DNA of 64,000 nt from Rhodosorus marinus (taxonomy: Eukaryota; Rhodophyta; Stylonematophyceae; Stylonematales; Stylonemataceae). Below, piece after piece: positions 1 to 10,726 of the stretch. Location of the stretch: contig JAMWBK010000002.1 in NCBI GenBank assembly GCA_029953675.1, positions 248,001 through 312,000 of the forward strand. Reading direction: 5' to 3'. Numbering within the stretch: the first letter of the stretch is position 1; each line of letters begins with the position of its first letter. A program made the translations under genes and the position numbers. The notes under the pieces are model-generated. The model saw only the letters and a program-made list of their open reading frames with translations, had not been told where the DNA came from and searched no databases.

Positions 1-286
1 GCTTAGTCAAGAAAGCACCTTTCTGCCAACGGCGAACTCGCCATTGTAAAGAGCGGGACTTGTGCGATTGATAGATCAGACTTTACTTTTCTCAAGCATG
101 TGACAGCGTATGAAGGACATCATAAATAATTTAGTATAGTTACGGTGAGACCAAACAGATTCTTCAATAAGCCGATGCTGCTCCTTGTTGGAAGCGCAAA
201 ATCAACATGGGCATGGACCTGCCTGGGTTCGCCATTCTCGAGATTTCCAATATCTCGCCCAGGAGTTCGTAGCGTGAAGGCTACTA

Positions 287-1150
287 CTACTCATTCTTTT
301 CCCACCAGTCCAGAACAATCTTGGAAACTATGCCTGGAAACGACGTTTCGGGATAATGTGTCTCTATGCCGGCGATCACCTTCTCGTCCATCAACGGCAT
401 CGAATTTTTCAAGTACTTCCTGTATGAATTCGGAATCTCTGGATCGCGTTCGGCCCAGACAATGAGGCCGTTCGCCTTGCTGAAGTATTTTGTTAGGTTT
501 CTTCGCCATTTCATTAGTAGCGGTGTAGGTGAAAGAAAAATGTAGTTAAAATTCTGCTTGTTTAGGTGCTCAGGGTAGTTCCTTAGGAAAATCATCAGCG
601 CTTCTACACCCCATCCTCGGGCGACGAAAACGATCTTCGTGTCCTCGTTGTCAAGCAACTTCATATCATCCAGAAGGAACTGTATCGCATCGCCACTAAC
701 GCTTGCCGGAATACTCTGGAGAAGACGATTGTTTTCACTCTCCCCAAATCCTGGCGCGTCTACTAGGCAAAAATTACCAATCTTCGACAACATTCCCATA
801 TTCGGTGACCAGTGCCCGGCGTTTTGGGTTTCTTTGTCCGATCCATGCAGGGCAATGACCTGAGTCTTAGTCTTGTTGCTTTTGGACAGCATCACATGAA
901 GCTTGCCATACCCCCACTCCATAATCTTCGAGTCCAGCTTTCCCACGTACACCGGAACATCAAGATCCTCAACCACGACTTGTCGAGGTTTCAATACGCC
1001 GCTGAAGAAAAGACCGCCAAAACCCACAAGCACGACGATCAATAAACATACCAACCACCCCCTCTTGTTCCATCCCCTGGAACCAGCCACCGAGCTTCCA
1101 TGTCCATCGTCTACATTCGAATATTCCCCACGCAACATCTTTAAAGCCAT
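287..1150 (-). CDS. Membrane-anchored alpha/beta-hydrolase-fold protein, copy 1 (no nucleophile Ser)
   Basis: A single-exon reading frame starts at the ATG at 1150, with a second ATG 12 bases downstream, and gives about 287 residues. A short polar N-terminus is followed by one strong membrane segment (WLVCLLIVVLVGFGGLFF), so it looks like a type II anchored protein. The rest follows the alpha/beta-hydrolase order: a strand ending in HGSD (oxyanion side), a DAPGFGES loop, a nucleophile-elbow strand, a strand ending in WAERDPEIP (acid Asp) and a late ETHYPE (His). The elbow reads VARGWGVE, so the Ser of G-x-S-x-G is Gly. It lies head to tail with the paralog at 2117-2911, which shares the same elbow and a TQNAxHWxPN block. 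Fold assignment is fairly safe. The substrate is unknown, and it may be a non-catalytic or re-purposed member. Confidence 0.75.
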   Translation of the reverse strand: MALKMLRGEYSNVDDGHGSSVAGSRGWNKRGWLVCLLIVVLVGFGGLFFSGVLKPRQVVVEDLDVPVYVGKLDSKIMEWGYGKLHVMLSKSNKTKTQVIALHGSDKETQNAGHWSPNMGMLSKIGNFCLVDAPGFGESENNRLLQSIPASVSGDAIQFLLDDMKLLDNEDTKIVFVARGWGVEALMIFLRNYPEHLNKQNFNYIFLSPTPLLMKWRRNLTKYFSKANGLIVWAERDPEIPNSYRKYLKNSMPLMDEKVIAGIETHYPETSFPGIVSKIVLDWWEKNE

Positions 1151-2116
1151 AACTAAACCACTTGATTCTTCAAACACACCTCATCCTTCCCCCGAGACCG
1201 CCTCGAACTCTTCCAAAACTCCTCAATCCTGTCAAATCCAATCCACCGATCCTTCTAACCTCATCAACCTCTCAGATTCTCCCTTCGTCAAAATCTCATC
1301 AATCATAACAACCTCCCTCTCAAACCCATTTTCCCCCCGCGCCCAAAGAAAACCTCATACTATGCTAGTCTGATCCTCTCTAAACCTCTTAAATCCTCCC
1401 AGAATCCACAAAAATCTCCATGGTCAAAATTTCACCTCTTCTTCCTCCCAACCCTTCTCCCTCTCCTCCTTCCTTCCTCTCGCCCCCTCCGCCCCAAGTT
1501 CAAACCCTTCCCACGGACCACATAATATATGCAAACCAAACGCGCGTTCCACATCCAACGGATTTTCATTAACTTTCAAAAACTTTACTTGGCCAAAAGT
1601 AAGGGACTGACACGTGGCCGATGATACAAAATGGAACATCGGACGAGAAAGAGTAGGTTTCTGTTATTTTTATATATTTCGTGGATATGTGTCTCTTGTT
1701 AGTAATAAGTACTAAGATACTAAGCACGATTGTTTGTGTCTACCCGCGTGAGGTTTGGATAGAGCGGACAGTCACTGAGATGTGATCGTGGCTTCTTTGA
1801 GCCCCCAGGAATAGCACTAGTAGATTTTTTGCGCTTTCATATGCCTATGGTAAACCCCCTGGTGAGGGCTATTGGATGTACCCCGTCGCGACAGGGCGAC
1901 TCGCTGTTTGGAGGTTTAAAGGCTTCGTTCGCGTACTGTTCAATCTGTTCTTGGAGCTCGCGTTGCGTTTGCATATTCACGATCTCCCTGGCACAGTTGG
2001 GCAGCTCTGTGCGTGAAACTCTACATTAATGGAGGCTCTGCCTTCCTACGCTTTCTTAGGCCTGTTGCACGGAGCATGGATGGAATCCCACAAAATTTAT
2101 TCATTCAGCGGTCCTC
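1151..2116. other. Intergenic, no gene recognised
   Basis: This gap separates the two hydrolase-fold paralogs. It is pyrimidine-rich on the plus strand just after the first gene (about 1200-1500). I see no conserved protein, RNA gene or clear repeat in it, and open frames here are short and lack family resemblance. Confidence 0.5.
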
Positions 2117-2911
2117 TCAAGAGTCAATGGACAACCATTGCAGGACCTGACTATCGAATTCCAATGGTCGATCCGTCTCAGGCATATGCGACTTAAGATT
2201 GGACATGACGTGCAACGACGCGTTTGAAAAAATGCCCTTCAGTACTGAGCTGTAGCCGGACGGTACCACTGGGTCTTTTCCAGCCCAGATGAGTAGGGTT
2301 TTCAAAGATTTTGCTGCTTCAGGAATTTTATCTGTCTTCATGAATGGCGCGATCAGTATTGCTCCGACTGTCTTCTCACGCAATGACTCCTCACGACGCA
2401 AAACGTCCATTACCACTTTGCTGCCCCAGCCACGCGCACAGAAGAGCAATCTCTGGTGAGGGCTTTCGGACAGGATTTCTCTTATAAGCTTCCTTATTGC
2501 AAAGCTCGGGACTAGAGGCCCCACGCCACGGTTATTGGATGTGGTTTCACCAAAACCTGGGAGGTCAACCAGGTATACGGATCCTATTCTTGCAAAGGTG
2601 CCGATATTCGGATTCCAGTGCTTTGCATTTTGCGTTTTGACATCCGCACCGTGTATAACTATCACTGAAACGTTGCTTTCAATCTGCTGGACGGCGTTAA
2701 CATGAAGCATACCGTACTCCCACCGCAAGGTCAGAGACTCAATCGCCCCGGTAAACTCAGGTCCATCCGTCCTCCCCGCCTCCAGCTCATCGATACCTGC
2801 TCCAATAATTCCATAATAAAAACAATAAAAACACACAGCTCCAAGCACTGCCGCTGTAAAAACGGCTGGAGGTGTCAGCGTGCTCTTCGCGCTCGTCTTA
2901 GAAGGCATCAT
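2117..2911 (-). CDS. Membrane-anchored alpha/beta-hydrolase-fold protein, copy 2 (no nucleophile Ser)
   Basis: A single-exon frame of about 264 residues starts at the ATG at 2911; the next codon is also ATG. It has one N-terminal membrane segment (AAVLGAVCFYCFYYGIIGAG), then the same fold order as its neighbour. That order is a HGADVKTQNAKHWNPN block, VDLPGFGET, the elbow CARGWGSK, IWAGKDPVVPSGY holding the acid Asp, and NLKSHMPETD holding the His. The nucleophile Ser is again Gly, while Asp and His are kept. Sequence outside the motifs has diverged strongly from copy 1, so the duplication is old or fast-evolving. The shared loss of Ser argues that the change preceded duplication. Function is unknown. 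The usual family reactions (ester, amide or thioester hydrolysis) need the missing Ser. Confidence 0.75.
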   Translation of the reverse strand: MMPSKTSAKSTLTPPAVFTAAVLGAVCFYCFYYGIIGAGIDELEAGRTDGPEFTGAIESLTLRWEYGMLHVNAVQQIESNVSVIVIHGADVKTQNAKHWNPNIGTFARIGSVYLVDLPGFGETTSNNRGVGPLVPSFAIRKLIREILSESPHQRLLFCARGWGSKVVMDVLRREESLREKTVGAILIAPFMKTDKIPEAAKSLKTLLIWAGKDPVVPSGYSSVLKGIFSNASLHVMSNLKSHMPETDRPLEFDSQVLQWLSIDS

Positions 2912-4278
2912 CCCATGCAGGACACTAGAAGAACACACAGTTCAGCCTCAGAAAAACAACCGACTTCCTCAATCAACAGGATAGTTCTTCCGAAGACTCT
3001 TGGTAGTCCTATTTCAAACCCTGGAACTTCATCCTACTCATCTGCTTTAATGCTCAAAAGTAACTCCTGCAGCTGCGAAGCACAGCCCCATCAATCATTC
3101 CCGATCTTCAATTCCAACTGCTGACACAACCGAATCGATATTTGTGAATGTGAATTAAGAACACAGCACTCATATTCACAATTCACATTCATCAACAATA
3201 AATTCTACTGAATAAAAGAATACGTGGATTCTAGTTATGAATGTGATTCCTAATTATTCACATTTATGATAACATCGATCGCATGGAAAATATTGAATTT
3301 ACTTAATATCTCCCTTCTTATTTTTTGGTGAATGAGAATCGGTGCATACCTTTTGCGGAATACTCGTTGGTTGTGCGGTTCGGTAGACTTCTCTGAGCGA
3401 GGAAGCCGTTAATCTGTGAACTTTAGACAGTAGCTTGAGATCTTACCAAGCTATCGTTCCCAATAAATCTGAGCGCGACTCATTGTCTTGGAAATTCCGA
3501 TGGGGACCGTTTGTAGCGACTGTTCGGAAGGTAGTTGATCTAGTTCCGACGACTTTTGCTTCAGGTCCCGAGAATTTCCAAACGGACTAACGGAAGCCGA
3601 AATGCTTGGCAGATGAAATCGGTCGACGGTGCTTTTCGTCAACCGTCCAATTGAGCTGTCCAGTCTCATTCCCAGTCTCACTCTCAAAATCATACTTGCT
3701 TACCATGGTTTATCTTTTTAAGGTTTTCCCGAGGCTCGTGTCTCGGCCTGTTAGATTCTCTTGTATGGTTCGCCCAGATTCTCTCTCCATCCTTTACTGG
3801 ACTACGTTCTTGAAAGTTGGAATGATCAGCAGCTCCCTTGCCATGCAGACGCGCCAACACGGCCTATGGACCGATCAGAGCTGTTGATGGACCACTTCTG
3901 GTTCACAATCAAACCAAAGCGGGGCAAGCACTTCCCAAGTTGCGCATCTTGGCAAGACCGCTCACCCCAGTATGTGTGTTGCACAACACGTCCGGAGGAC
4001 TCAGAGCACCGCAAAACAAGCCCCCGTATCCTTCAAGCTGCTGGTTTGCTTCCTACAGTTCGCTACGGCGCTGATTTGCCAAGATGTCGAATACTGTTGA
4101 CGCCCGAGATGGCCATCTAGTCGCTCATGAGCATGTCCACAGTTTCTTCACGCAACAGGATAGGGCATTTTGAGCTTTTGAATCCCGATCTGATGCTGTC
4201 GCTGGATCCCTGAACGGTATTGACATAGAGGGAAAGCAAAAGTCGTAAGTCCCGTGGACTTACGCTGGATCCGTTTAG
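2912..4278. other. Intergenic, no gene recognised
   Basis: No family could be assigned here. A 12-13 base inverted repeat (3144-3156 with 3180-3192, unit GTGAATGTGAATT) could form a small hairpin in an AT-rich patch. Open frames of 80-120 codons occur at 3451-3693 (minus) and 3761-4120 (plus), but they overlap each other's shadows and show no motif I can name. Confidence 0.4.
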
Positions 4279-7200
4279 TCATGCAGCTTCTTCAAGAACA
4301 GAACCCACCAGTCCACAAGTAACCACAGCTATTCCGTTCTCCGGTTCCAGGAGGCGTTCCAAGTGAGCGCGTTCGACTCGTTTCAAGTCCTCTATAGTCA
4401 CATCGTGTAGTAGTTTCTCGCGGCGAGCGAACTCCTCCTTTTTCCAGTAGATACGATTAGGCGAGTAAGCTTCTTCCAATGATCAAAATTATATGTGTTC
4501 TGCATCCTTACGTTCCCGGCAATAACACCCCGAGCTGCTCCCGCAAAAGCCAGGTCGCTGGCCATGGACGGGGTCATTCGATCTCCATGCATCTGATACA
4601 AAACGGCAGCTTTTGCTGCGTCCATTTCGAGCGAGGACGTCTCGGCCATGTCGTTCTCCAAGCTCTTCGTAAGTAGGGTCACGAAAACGTCCCATGCTTC
4701 GTTCGGAGAGGAGCTCTCAGATATGCTCACCACAAGTTGCTCATGTATGGGACTCAACCACAAGGAAGCTCCGTATGCGAGTCCTTCTCCCCTAATCCCG
4801 TTGTAAAGAGGACCTTCTGTTCTGCTCCACATTTCACACAAGACCTATTGCCAGAGCGAAACATGCTGCAGGGCTTAGCTCGGACGCATCGTAAAGTTTG
4901 CGCTTGAGAGGAACGCTGAGAGATGTCCCAATTGATAGCGAACCTCCAGAGCATAATAATCAGGATGGTCATGGTGCACCGGGCAGTCTACTTGAAGTCG
5001 GAAGTATCCGGACTGTACTCCAGCAATGGGAACAATGACATTGGTATCCACTTTGGACGCCGTCTTTACCTCCTGGTATTTTTTGGGACGCTGATGTCGA
5101 TAGTGAGTTGTATTCTCGGTGTCCGGGACCCGTCCAGCTGCTTCGCTCCATAGGCTCCTTGTCATTTCGATGATTGGCTTCGGCTCCCGACTTCCCACGT
5201 GGATGAAGGGAGTTGACGCCTTGAAAAGCTCTGTCCTAAGCTGCTCTAGCTTTTCGATAACGTCAGTTGGTTTCATCCTTTGTAATCGCTGCAGCACCTC
5301 ATGTTGTTGAATAACTGTTAGCATGGCCGCGTTCGAATCACTAGAACCAATAGCACGCTCATGGAGAAGGCGCTGTACGAGGGAAGTGTCGCATAGGGTT
5401 TCAGGTTAACGAAAGACGTGGCCTGTGCTGTTCCGAAGGAACAGCTACTCCGCAATGACAGCATGCCACTCACCGAAAATGCTCGACAGACGACTTCCCC
5501 TTCGCGTATGGACTCGGTAGCGTCCGAGTTCAGATTAGAGAGCATCGCGGAAACTCTCTCGCAAGACAAGGAACTCCTAAACACGCTCTGGAGAACCATC
5601 TCCATCGCCTGGGCTTCCCGTCCGCTCTCCGTGCTCACGTCAACCACGACGCAGGACGGAATTGCTCCCGCGCGAAACGTCCCCGCGTTCCTACCAACGC
5701 CAGCATAGCAATGAATGGTGGCCTCATTTAATCTCCTCACGAAGCTCTCATATCCTTCAACGGACCCATCCCCCTTTCAGAATTCGGCAATTGAAGAGAG
5801 GGCCATGAACACGATTCAAAGGGCAGGGAAGGACGAAAGTGGAATAAGTTGAGAAACGCTGATAAGATCGACCATGTACGAGTCTTGTTCATCGGACAGG
5901 GCAGTGTTAGATCGCAACTGTGCTTGAGCGAGGGTGAACAACTCACCCGGAGGACGTCCACAGAGAAAAGAAGTGAGCAGAAGAGCGGAAGGTGCTCTCG
6001 AAGCTCTTTGCTGATGTGCTTCGTGTCCACGACGATGGAGATACCCGAAAATGCAGAATCCACTTGTATCGTCTGTGAGTGATAGTCAATCCGGTTCACT
6101 GTGCACGGCAGTTTCGCGATTCGAGCGGCGTCTGGTAAACTCGGAAAAGTGACCGAGGTGAGGTCAATCGAACTTGGCTTTGGGTCCTCCGCCTTAGCTC
6201 CATTCATCGAGCTATGCCTCGCAGCGGCGGACTCTTCCCTTTGCCGCTGGAGCTGTGTGGAGAGATCTCTACTGGGTTTGCCCACGAAACTAGCTCGTGA
6301 TCGATTCTTGACAAGCCACTGCGAGACCACGCCCTTCCAGAACTCTTCGCCCTCGGCGAGCAGGGTGTCAAGAGCCTTAAATTCTTGCTGCAACCTCGTA
6401 CCGATCTCCAGTCCGTCTTCGTGAATCGCGTCCGGTATAAGCGCGTCGACAACATGGCTGTGGACGTTATTTTCGAGCTCCAGTAGAAGGCTGAACAGGG
6501 CAAAAAGCAACAGACAGTCGATCAGGTCAAACATCTCACAAGCACGAAGGCCCGGAGAGCGCCAGCCCGTCATGACTCCGCAAAAACTCTGCGAACAACG
6601 ATCTTACTTGCGCCGATATCGGAGTATTGTCTCCTTGATCGCCTCGACACCACCTGGGAAGCCGTTATTAACAACACTAGACAACTCCTGCATCACCAAC
6701 TCACTCATAATACCCGGTTCCAACAGGCCTCTGTCTTGAACAAACTCTTCGTGCTCTTCTTCCTCTTCCTCCAAGTCCATCTGGTCGGATCCATCTTCCT
6801 CGTGCTCTTCATCTCCCTCCTCCGCGAGACTCTCGCCGCCTTCGTCCTGCCGATGTCAAAAAAAGCAGTCGATCAATGGATCAGCATCGGGGGTGCAGAA
6901 CGGCTCACAGAGTGAAGACACCGAGCTGGCGCGTAGCCTAAAACCAAACTCACATTTGGAATGCCACCGAAACCGAGAATGAAGACGGTCGTGGGGAACA
7001 ACTCGATGCTGTAGTCGATACTGCTGCAGAACGGATTAACAACCTCAGTAAATCTTCGATTCAGAAGCGAGGCTTCGTTCTCTGTTAGAAACCGTAGGAT
7101 CATCTGTACAGGACGATAAATGAAGTTAAGGTCTCACTGCTCCGGTGTTCCCAAGGATGGAATAGATCGAATCCAATCCATTCCATACCTCCTCTTTTGA

Positions 7201-8443
7201 AGGTACTAACCTCGACCGCGAGTGTGTTGCGAACATCTGCGAGTTTGGGACCATGCCATGCGATAGTGAGGGAGCCGACCTGCTTGAACAGGAGAATTCC
7301 CGTCCAAATGAGAACTAGCAGGAATTGTTTTCCCTGATGGATTACACGAAAGACCTACGTCTTCATCCGCTGCCGGAAACAGTTTCCGTTGCTCTAGTGT
7401 CTCAGACAGTAGAATCTTTTCCACAGGGAGGCATCTTTGATCCAGTGAGATCTCCGGATGTGAACCTGTCATCTCTTCCTCCAGCGCCGGTTTCATTGCG
7501 CTAATGAAAGCTTGGAGGTCGAGGTCATCTCCTCCAACGAGGATCACGGTCATGTTCGATCTTCGGTAGTTGGCGGTGTGGAAGCGCTCCACTTCGTCCT
7601 TGGTGAGCTGGGCGATGCTTTCAGTCCTCCCTCCGCAATCGTAGGACAGAAACGATCCCCTGAATAGTGCTCGATGCCATGCTGAGGAGAGAATGTCACC
7701 CTCCGTATTTTCACGCCCTCGCATCTCCTGGAAGACAACTCCAGCCTCTTCTCCATCCCGACGGACGTGGTAAACCTCCTGTTGGAATTGTTCTTCGTCA
7801 AATTTCGGATTCAGAATATGGTCGAGATAAACAGGCAGTACTCGAAGGAGGCCTTCAGCTCCGGCAGTAGATATCGTATATGCAGTATGGTCCTAGAGAC
7901 ATTGGAACCGTTTGTAAGGCTCGCAGTTGACGTTTTATTTGTGGATAATGTGATAGAGCCTTTACCTCGCACGTCCAAGCGTTGGTGCCGTCGGAGTAGC
8001 TTCTCGTGGCCAGCATGTCCAAAAAACCCCTTCTCGGGTACTTTTGTGAACCCATGAAGATCAGATGTTCCAAACAGTGTGGATGCCCTCCATCTGAGAC
8101 CTACACTCCAAGTTGGATTCCTTAACCATCAGGGACTCTCTGCTGGGGTTTCACCTTTGTTGCTTGCGCTTTGGTCTCTTACCGGTGTCGTGGCAACGGC
8201 GACTGTAGCAGAGCATATCGGCCCCGGAGCTCTGAATAACACGACTTTTGCTCCAGACTCAAAATAGGAGACAGTAGACGATGGCACAGAACTCAAAGGC
8301 GCACGTCGAGCAGATTCTGCCCCAGGCCCCACCCCTCGCGCATCCGCAAGCGGCATCGAATCGACAATAGTGGCACTCCTCCTGCTCGATCTTCTGACGA
8401 ACCGTCTAATGCATCCTGCACTCACAACAAATCCAGTCAACAT
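4279..8443 (-). CDS. M16C zinc metalloprotease, Sdd3/YOL098C-like
   Basis: This is a multi-exon gene encoding a large M16 peptidase of the yeast YOL098C type, which cleaves peptides inside a clamshell of two M16 halves. Exons I could join on the minus strand are about 8443-8183, 8100-7966, 7892-7359, 7279-7211, 7103-6954, 6846-6609, 6490-5947 and from 5773 down, with phases that fit. The N-terminus is Arg/Ser-rich, as in an organelle leader. The inverted zinc motif HCLEH sits in exon 2, followed by MGSQKYP and SDGTNAWT. A downstream block around GGRTESIAQLTKDEVERFH is typical of the family. An acidic stretch rich in Glu (exon from 6846) is inserted ahead of the second half. The C-terminal half keeps RTEGPLYNGIRGEGLAYGA. 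The last exon ends at 4279. Family is confident; some C-terminal joints are approximate. Confidence 0.88.
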
Positions 8444-8689
8444 CTCACCCTAGTCATGGTCAAGGGCTTTTAATCGATATCAAACGAAATGCCCTCCAGT
8501 CTTTGAACCTTCTCCAAATCTCATCCCCTTGCTCTTGATTGCCCAACTCAAACCCTGAAGCTCTGGCTCCAGTGTTTCAGGAATAATCTGTGGACCGACG
8601 GCGAACTGTCCCAAAAAGTCCCAAAAAGTCCCACAGAAAGGTGGGACAATATAGTTGTTATGAAGAGTATGCAGGTGGCTTTTTACCCG

Positions 8690-9605
8690 AAGTTGTCCAG
8701 CGAGCAAGAGGAAACTAAGCGGCTGTTAGTTGTGTGAAGGGATCAATGGAGCGTCTAGTTGGTATGAAAATTTTACAACAACTAGCTCTTCATTCTGTAG
8801 GTACCGGACAAAGCCACCCCTTCTCAATACCCAAAGAGGTCCAACAAGCCAGTCCCAAATCAAGCAACTAGCAGGCCGAGCAAAAGAGGGGCCTAGGCGG
8901 CGGTCAGTTGGGTGAAGCGGGCAATGGAGCGTCTAGATGTTATGGAAAGTTTACAACAACTGGCTTTTCATTCTGCATCGGACAAAGCCACCCCTTCTCA
9001 ATATACGAAGGGGTCCAACAGGCTAGCCCAAAATCAAGGAGGTAGTTTGCCGAGCAAGAGGAGACTGAGAGCAATGAAGCGTCTAGTTGTTATGGAAAGT
9101 TTACAACAACTGGCTTTTCATTCTGTAGGTACCGGACAAAGTCACCCTTCTCAATACCCAAAGAGGTCTAACAAGCTAGCCCTAAATCAGGGAGTGGTTT
9201 GCTGAGCAAGAGGAGACTAAGCGGCTGTCAGTTGGTGAAGCGAGCAATTGAGCGTCTAGTTGCTATGGAAATTTAACAACAACTGGCTTTTCGTTCTGTA
9301 GGTACCGGACTAAGCCACCCGTCTCAATACCCAAAGAGGTCCAACAAACTAGCTCCGAATCAAGCGGCAAGTTTGCCGAGCAAGAGGACTCTGAGCGGTT
9401 GTCAGTTCTGTGAAGCGAGCAATGGAGCGTCTAGTTGTTATGGAAAGTTTACAACGACTGGCTTTTCATTCTGTAGGTACCGGCAAAGCCCCCCACCCCA
9501 AGGAGGTCCAACAAGCTAGCTAATTTTACTGAGCATGAGCAGACTAAGCGGCTGTCAGTTGGTGAAGCGGTCGATTGCCAATGGGGAGCGCCTCGGTCGA
9601 TAGGG
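8690..9605. repeat. Degenerate tandem repeat array, unit about 150-180 bp
   Basis: About six imperfect copies follow one another. Each contains GGAGCGTCTAG (near 8748, 8926, 9076, 9249, 9424 and a weak copy near 9585), TTTACAACAACTGGCTTTTC, GTAGGTACCGGACAAAGCC, CAATACCCAAAGAGGTCCAA and GCAAGAGGAGACTAAGCGGC. Spacing between copies varies (about 178, 150, 173, 175 and 160 bases) because of internal deletions. Short open frames inside it (for example 8912-9205) simply restate the repeat and have no family match. A small local duplication of CCCAAAAAGTC lies just upstream near 8610. The array sits between the M16C protease promoter side and the TPR-like gene. Confidence 0.85.
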
Positions 9606-9754
9606 CGTGGTGTGCAATGATTGCCGATGTAGGATGGTGAGAATTTACTTAAGAGCTTGGACAAGGAAGTTGAAGGAGGAGGTTGGGTTCTTTGGAAGAG
9701 GCTCACAAATTTTGTTTCTGTGTGGAAGTTGTGGGGTTACCTTTGAATGCCTTG

Positions 9755-10726
9755 ATGAGGATGGGATTTGTAGGTTGTATTGATGTTGTTCGGTTTGGGA
9801 GGGGTAGGGGATCGATTTGTCGATTGGAGAAAGGTGATGGGGAGCTGAATTTGGGGGACGACGAGCTCCGAGAGGAACGTGAGAGGCAGGCGAATGCTGA
9901 TTATCGACGGAAGCTTGAAGAGCGTCTGAGAGGGACGAGTTCGATAGGGGCAAGAGATTTGGAGGCGAGCGGGCAGGTGGATGCGCTCTCGGGGATTCCT
10001 GATGATCTGGATGAGCTGGATGATATTGCAATGAATCGCGGGCCCAATGATCAGGGAAAGGTGGCCATGTGGGGAGCGTGGTTGGATGAGAGTGTCGCTG
10101 GCAGAAAAGTTGGAAAGGCAACCCAGCAGGCAGAGGCTGAGGAGATTTTCAGAGTTGGGTTAGAGCTGTTTGAAAGGGGGCGCTACAAGGAAGCTACAAA
10201 GGAGCTGACGGCCGCCTGTTTGCTAGCTGGTGTGAACAGTCGAGAGGGTGGACAATACCAACTTTGGCTAGGCCAGGCATTGGATGCCGCCGGGGAGAAG
10301 AAGAAGGCCATAGCATGTCTTGAGGTAAGCGAACTTAGGAGAACCCCTTTTACGAGCTCAGGAAGCGATCCGTGCTCGCTCAAAGAGATGACGCGTTTCC
10401 GTTAGGCACTCAAATCCCACAGGGATTCGGACGTTCGAAAAGTAGCAGACGAGGTTTTGTTCATTATTACGGCACCACCGCTGAACCTCGGGAAGGAGCA
10501 CTTTGTGTCAATCGAGACAGGGAAGAACTATGAAGTCCTGCACAAAAACGGACGCAGAAGGTCAAGCATTCCGACGGCAGCGATACCCAAAGGTCCCGAG
10601 AAGTATTCTTTGGAATGGTTTCTTGAGAAGAAACCTGAAGCTGCTCCAGACGACAACTTGGACAAAGCAGCAGTAGCCGCAGTGGTCCTAGTCTCAGTCG
10701 GCCTCGTCATCGCCTCCAGACTATGA
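9755..10726 (+). CDS. TPR-like protein with C-terminal membrane anchor, cyanobacterial/plastid type
   Basis: Two exons, about 9755-10324 and 10406-10726, are joined in phase 0 at GAG|GCA. The first in-frame ATG is at 9755; an upstream exon holding a leader cannot be excluded. Residues near the middle form one TPR-like helical pair (EEIFRVGLELFERGRYKEA, then YQLWLGQALDAAGEKKKAI). The second exon carries the block VRKVADEVLFIITAPPL, then KYSLEWFL and a hydrophobic tail (AAVAAVVLVSVGLVIAS) ending in RL. This TPR plus APPL plus W-L-tail layout recalls a protein family of cyanobacteria and plastids, but I give that from memory of the pattern only. It is probably a tail-anchored organelle protein. 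Its molecular role is not known to me. Confidence 0.65.

Noticed and set aside
3761-4120. A plus frame of about 119 codons, and an overlapping frame whose YGPIRAVDGPLLV faintly recalled a V-ATPase B subunit
   Set aside because: The resemblance stops after a few residues, no other V-ATPase motif follows, and two frames compete.
4279-8443. Presequence protease (PreP) as identity of the M16C gene
   Set aside because: The HCLEH context, MGSQKYP and SDGTNAWT blocks and the C-terminal RTEGPLYNGIRG fit the YOL098C/Sdd3 branch better.
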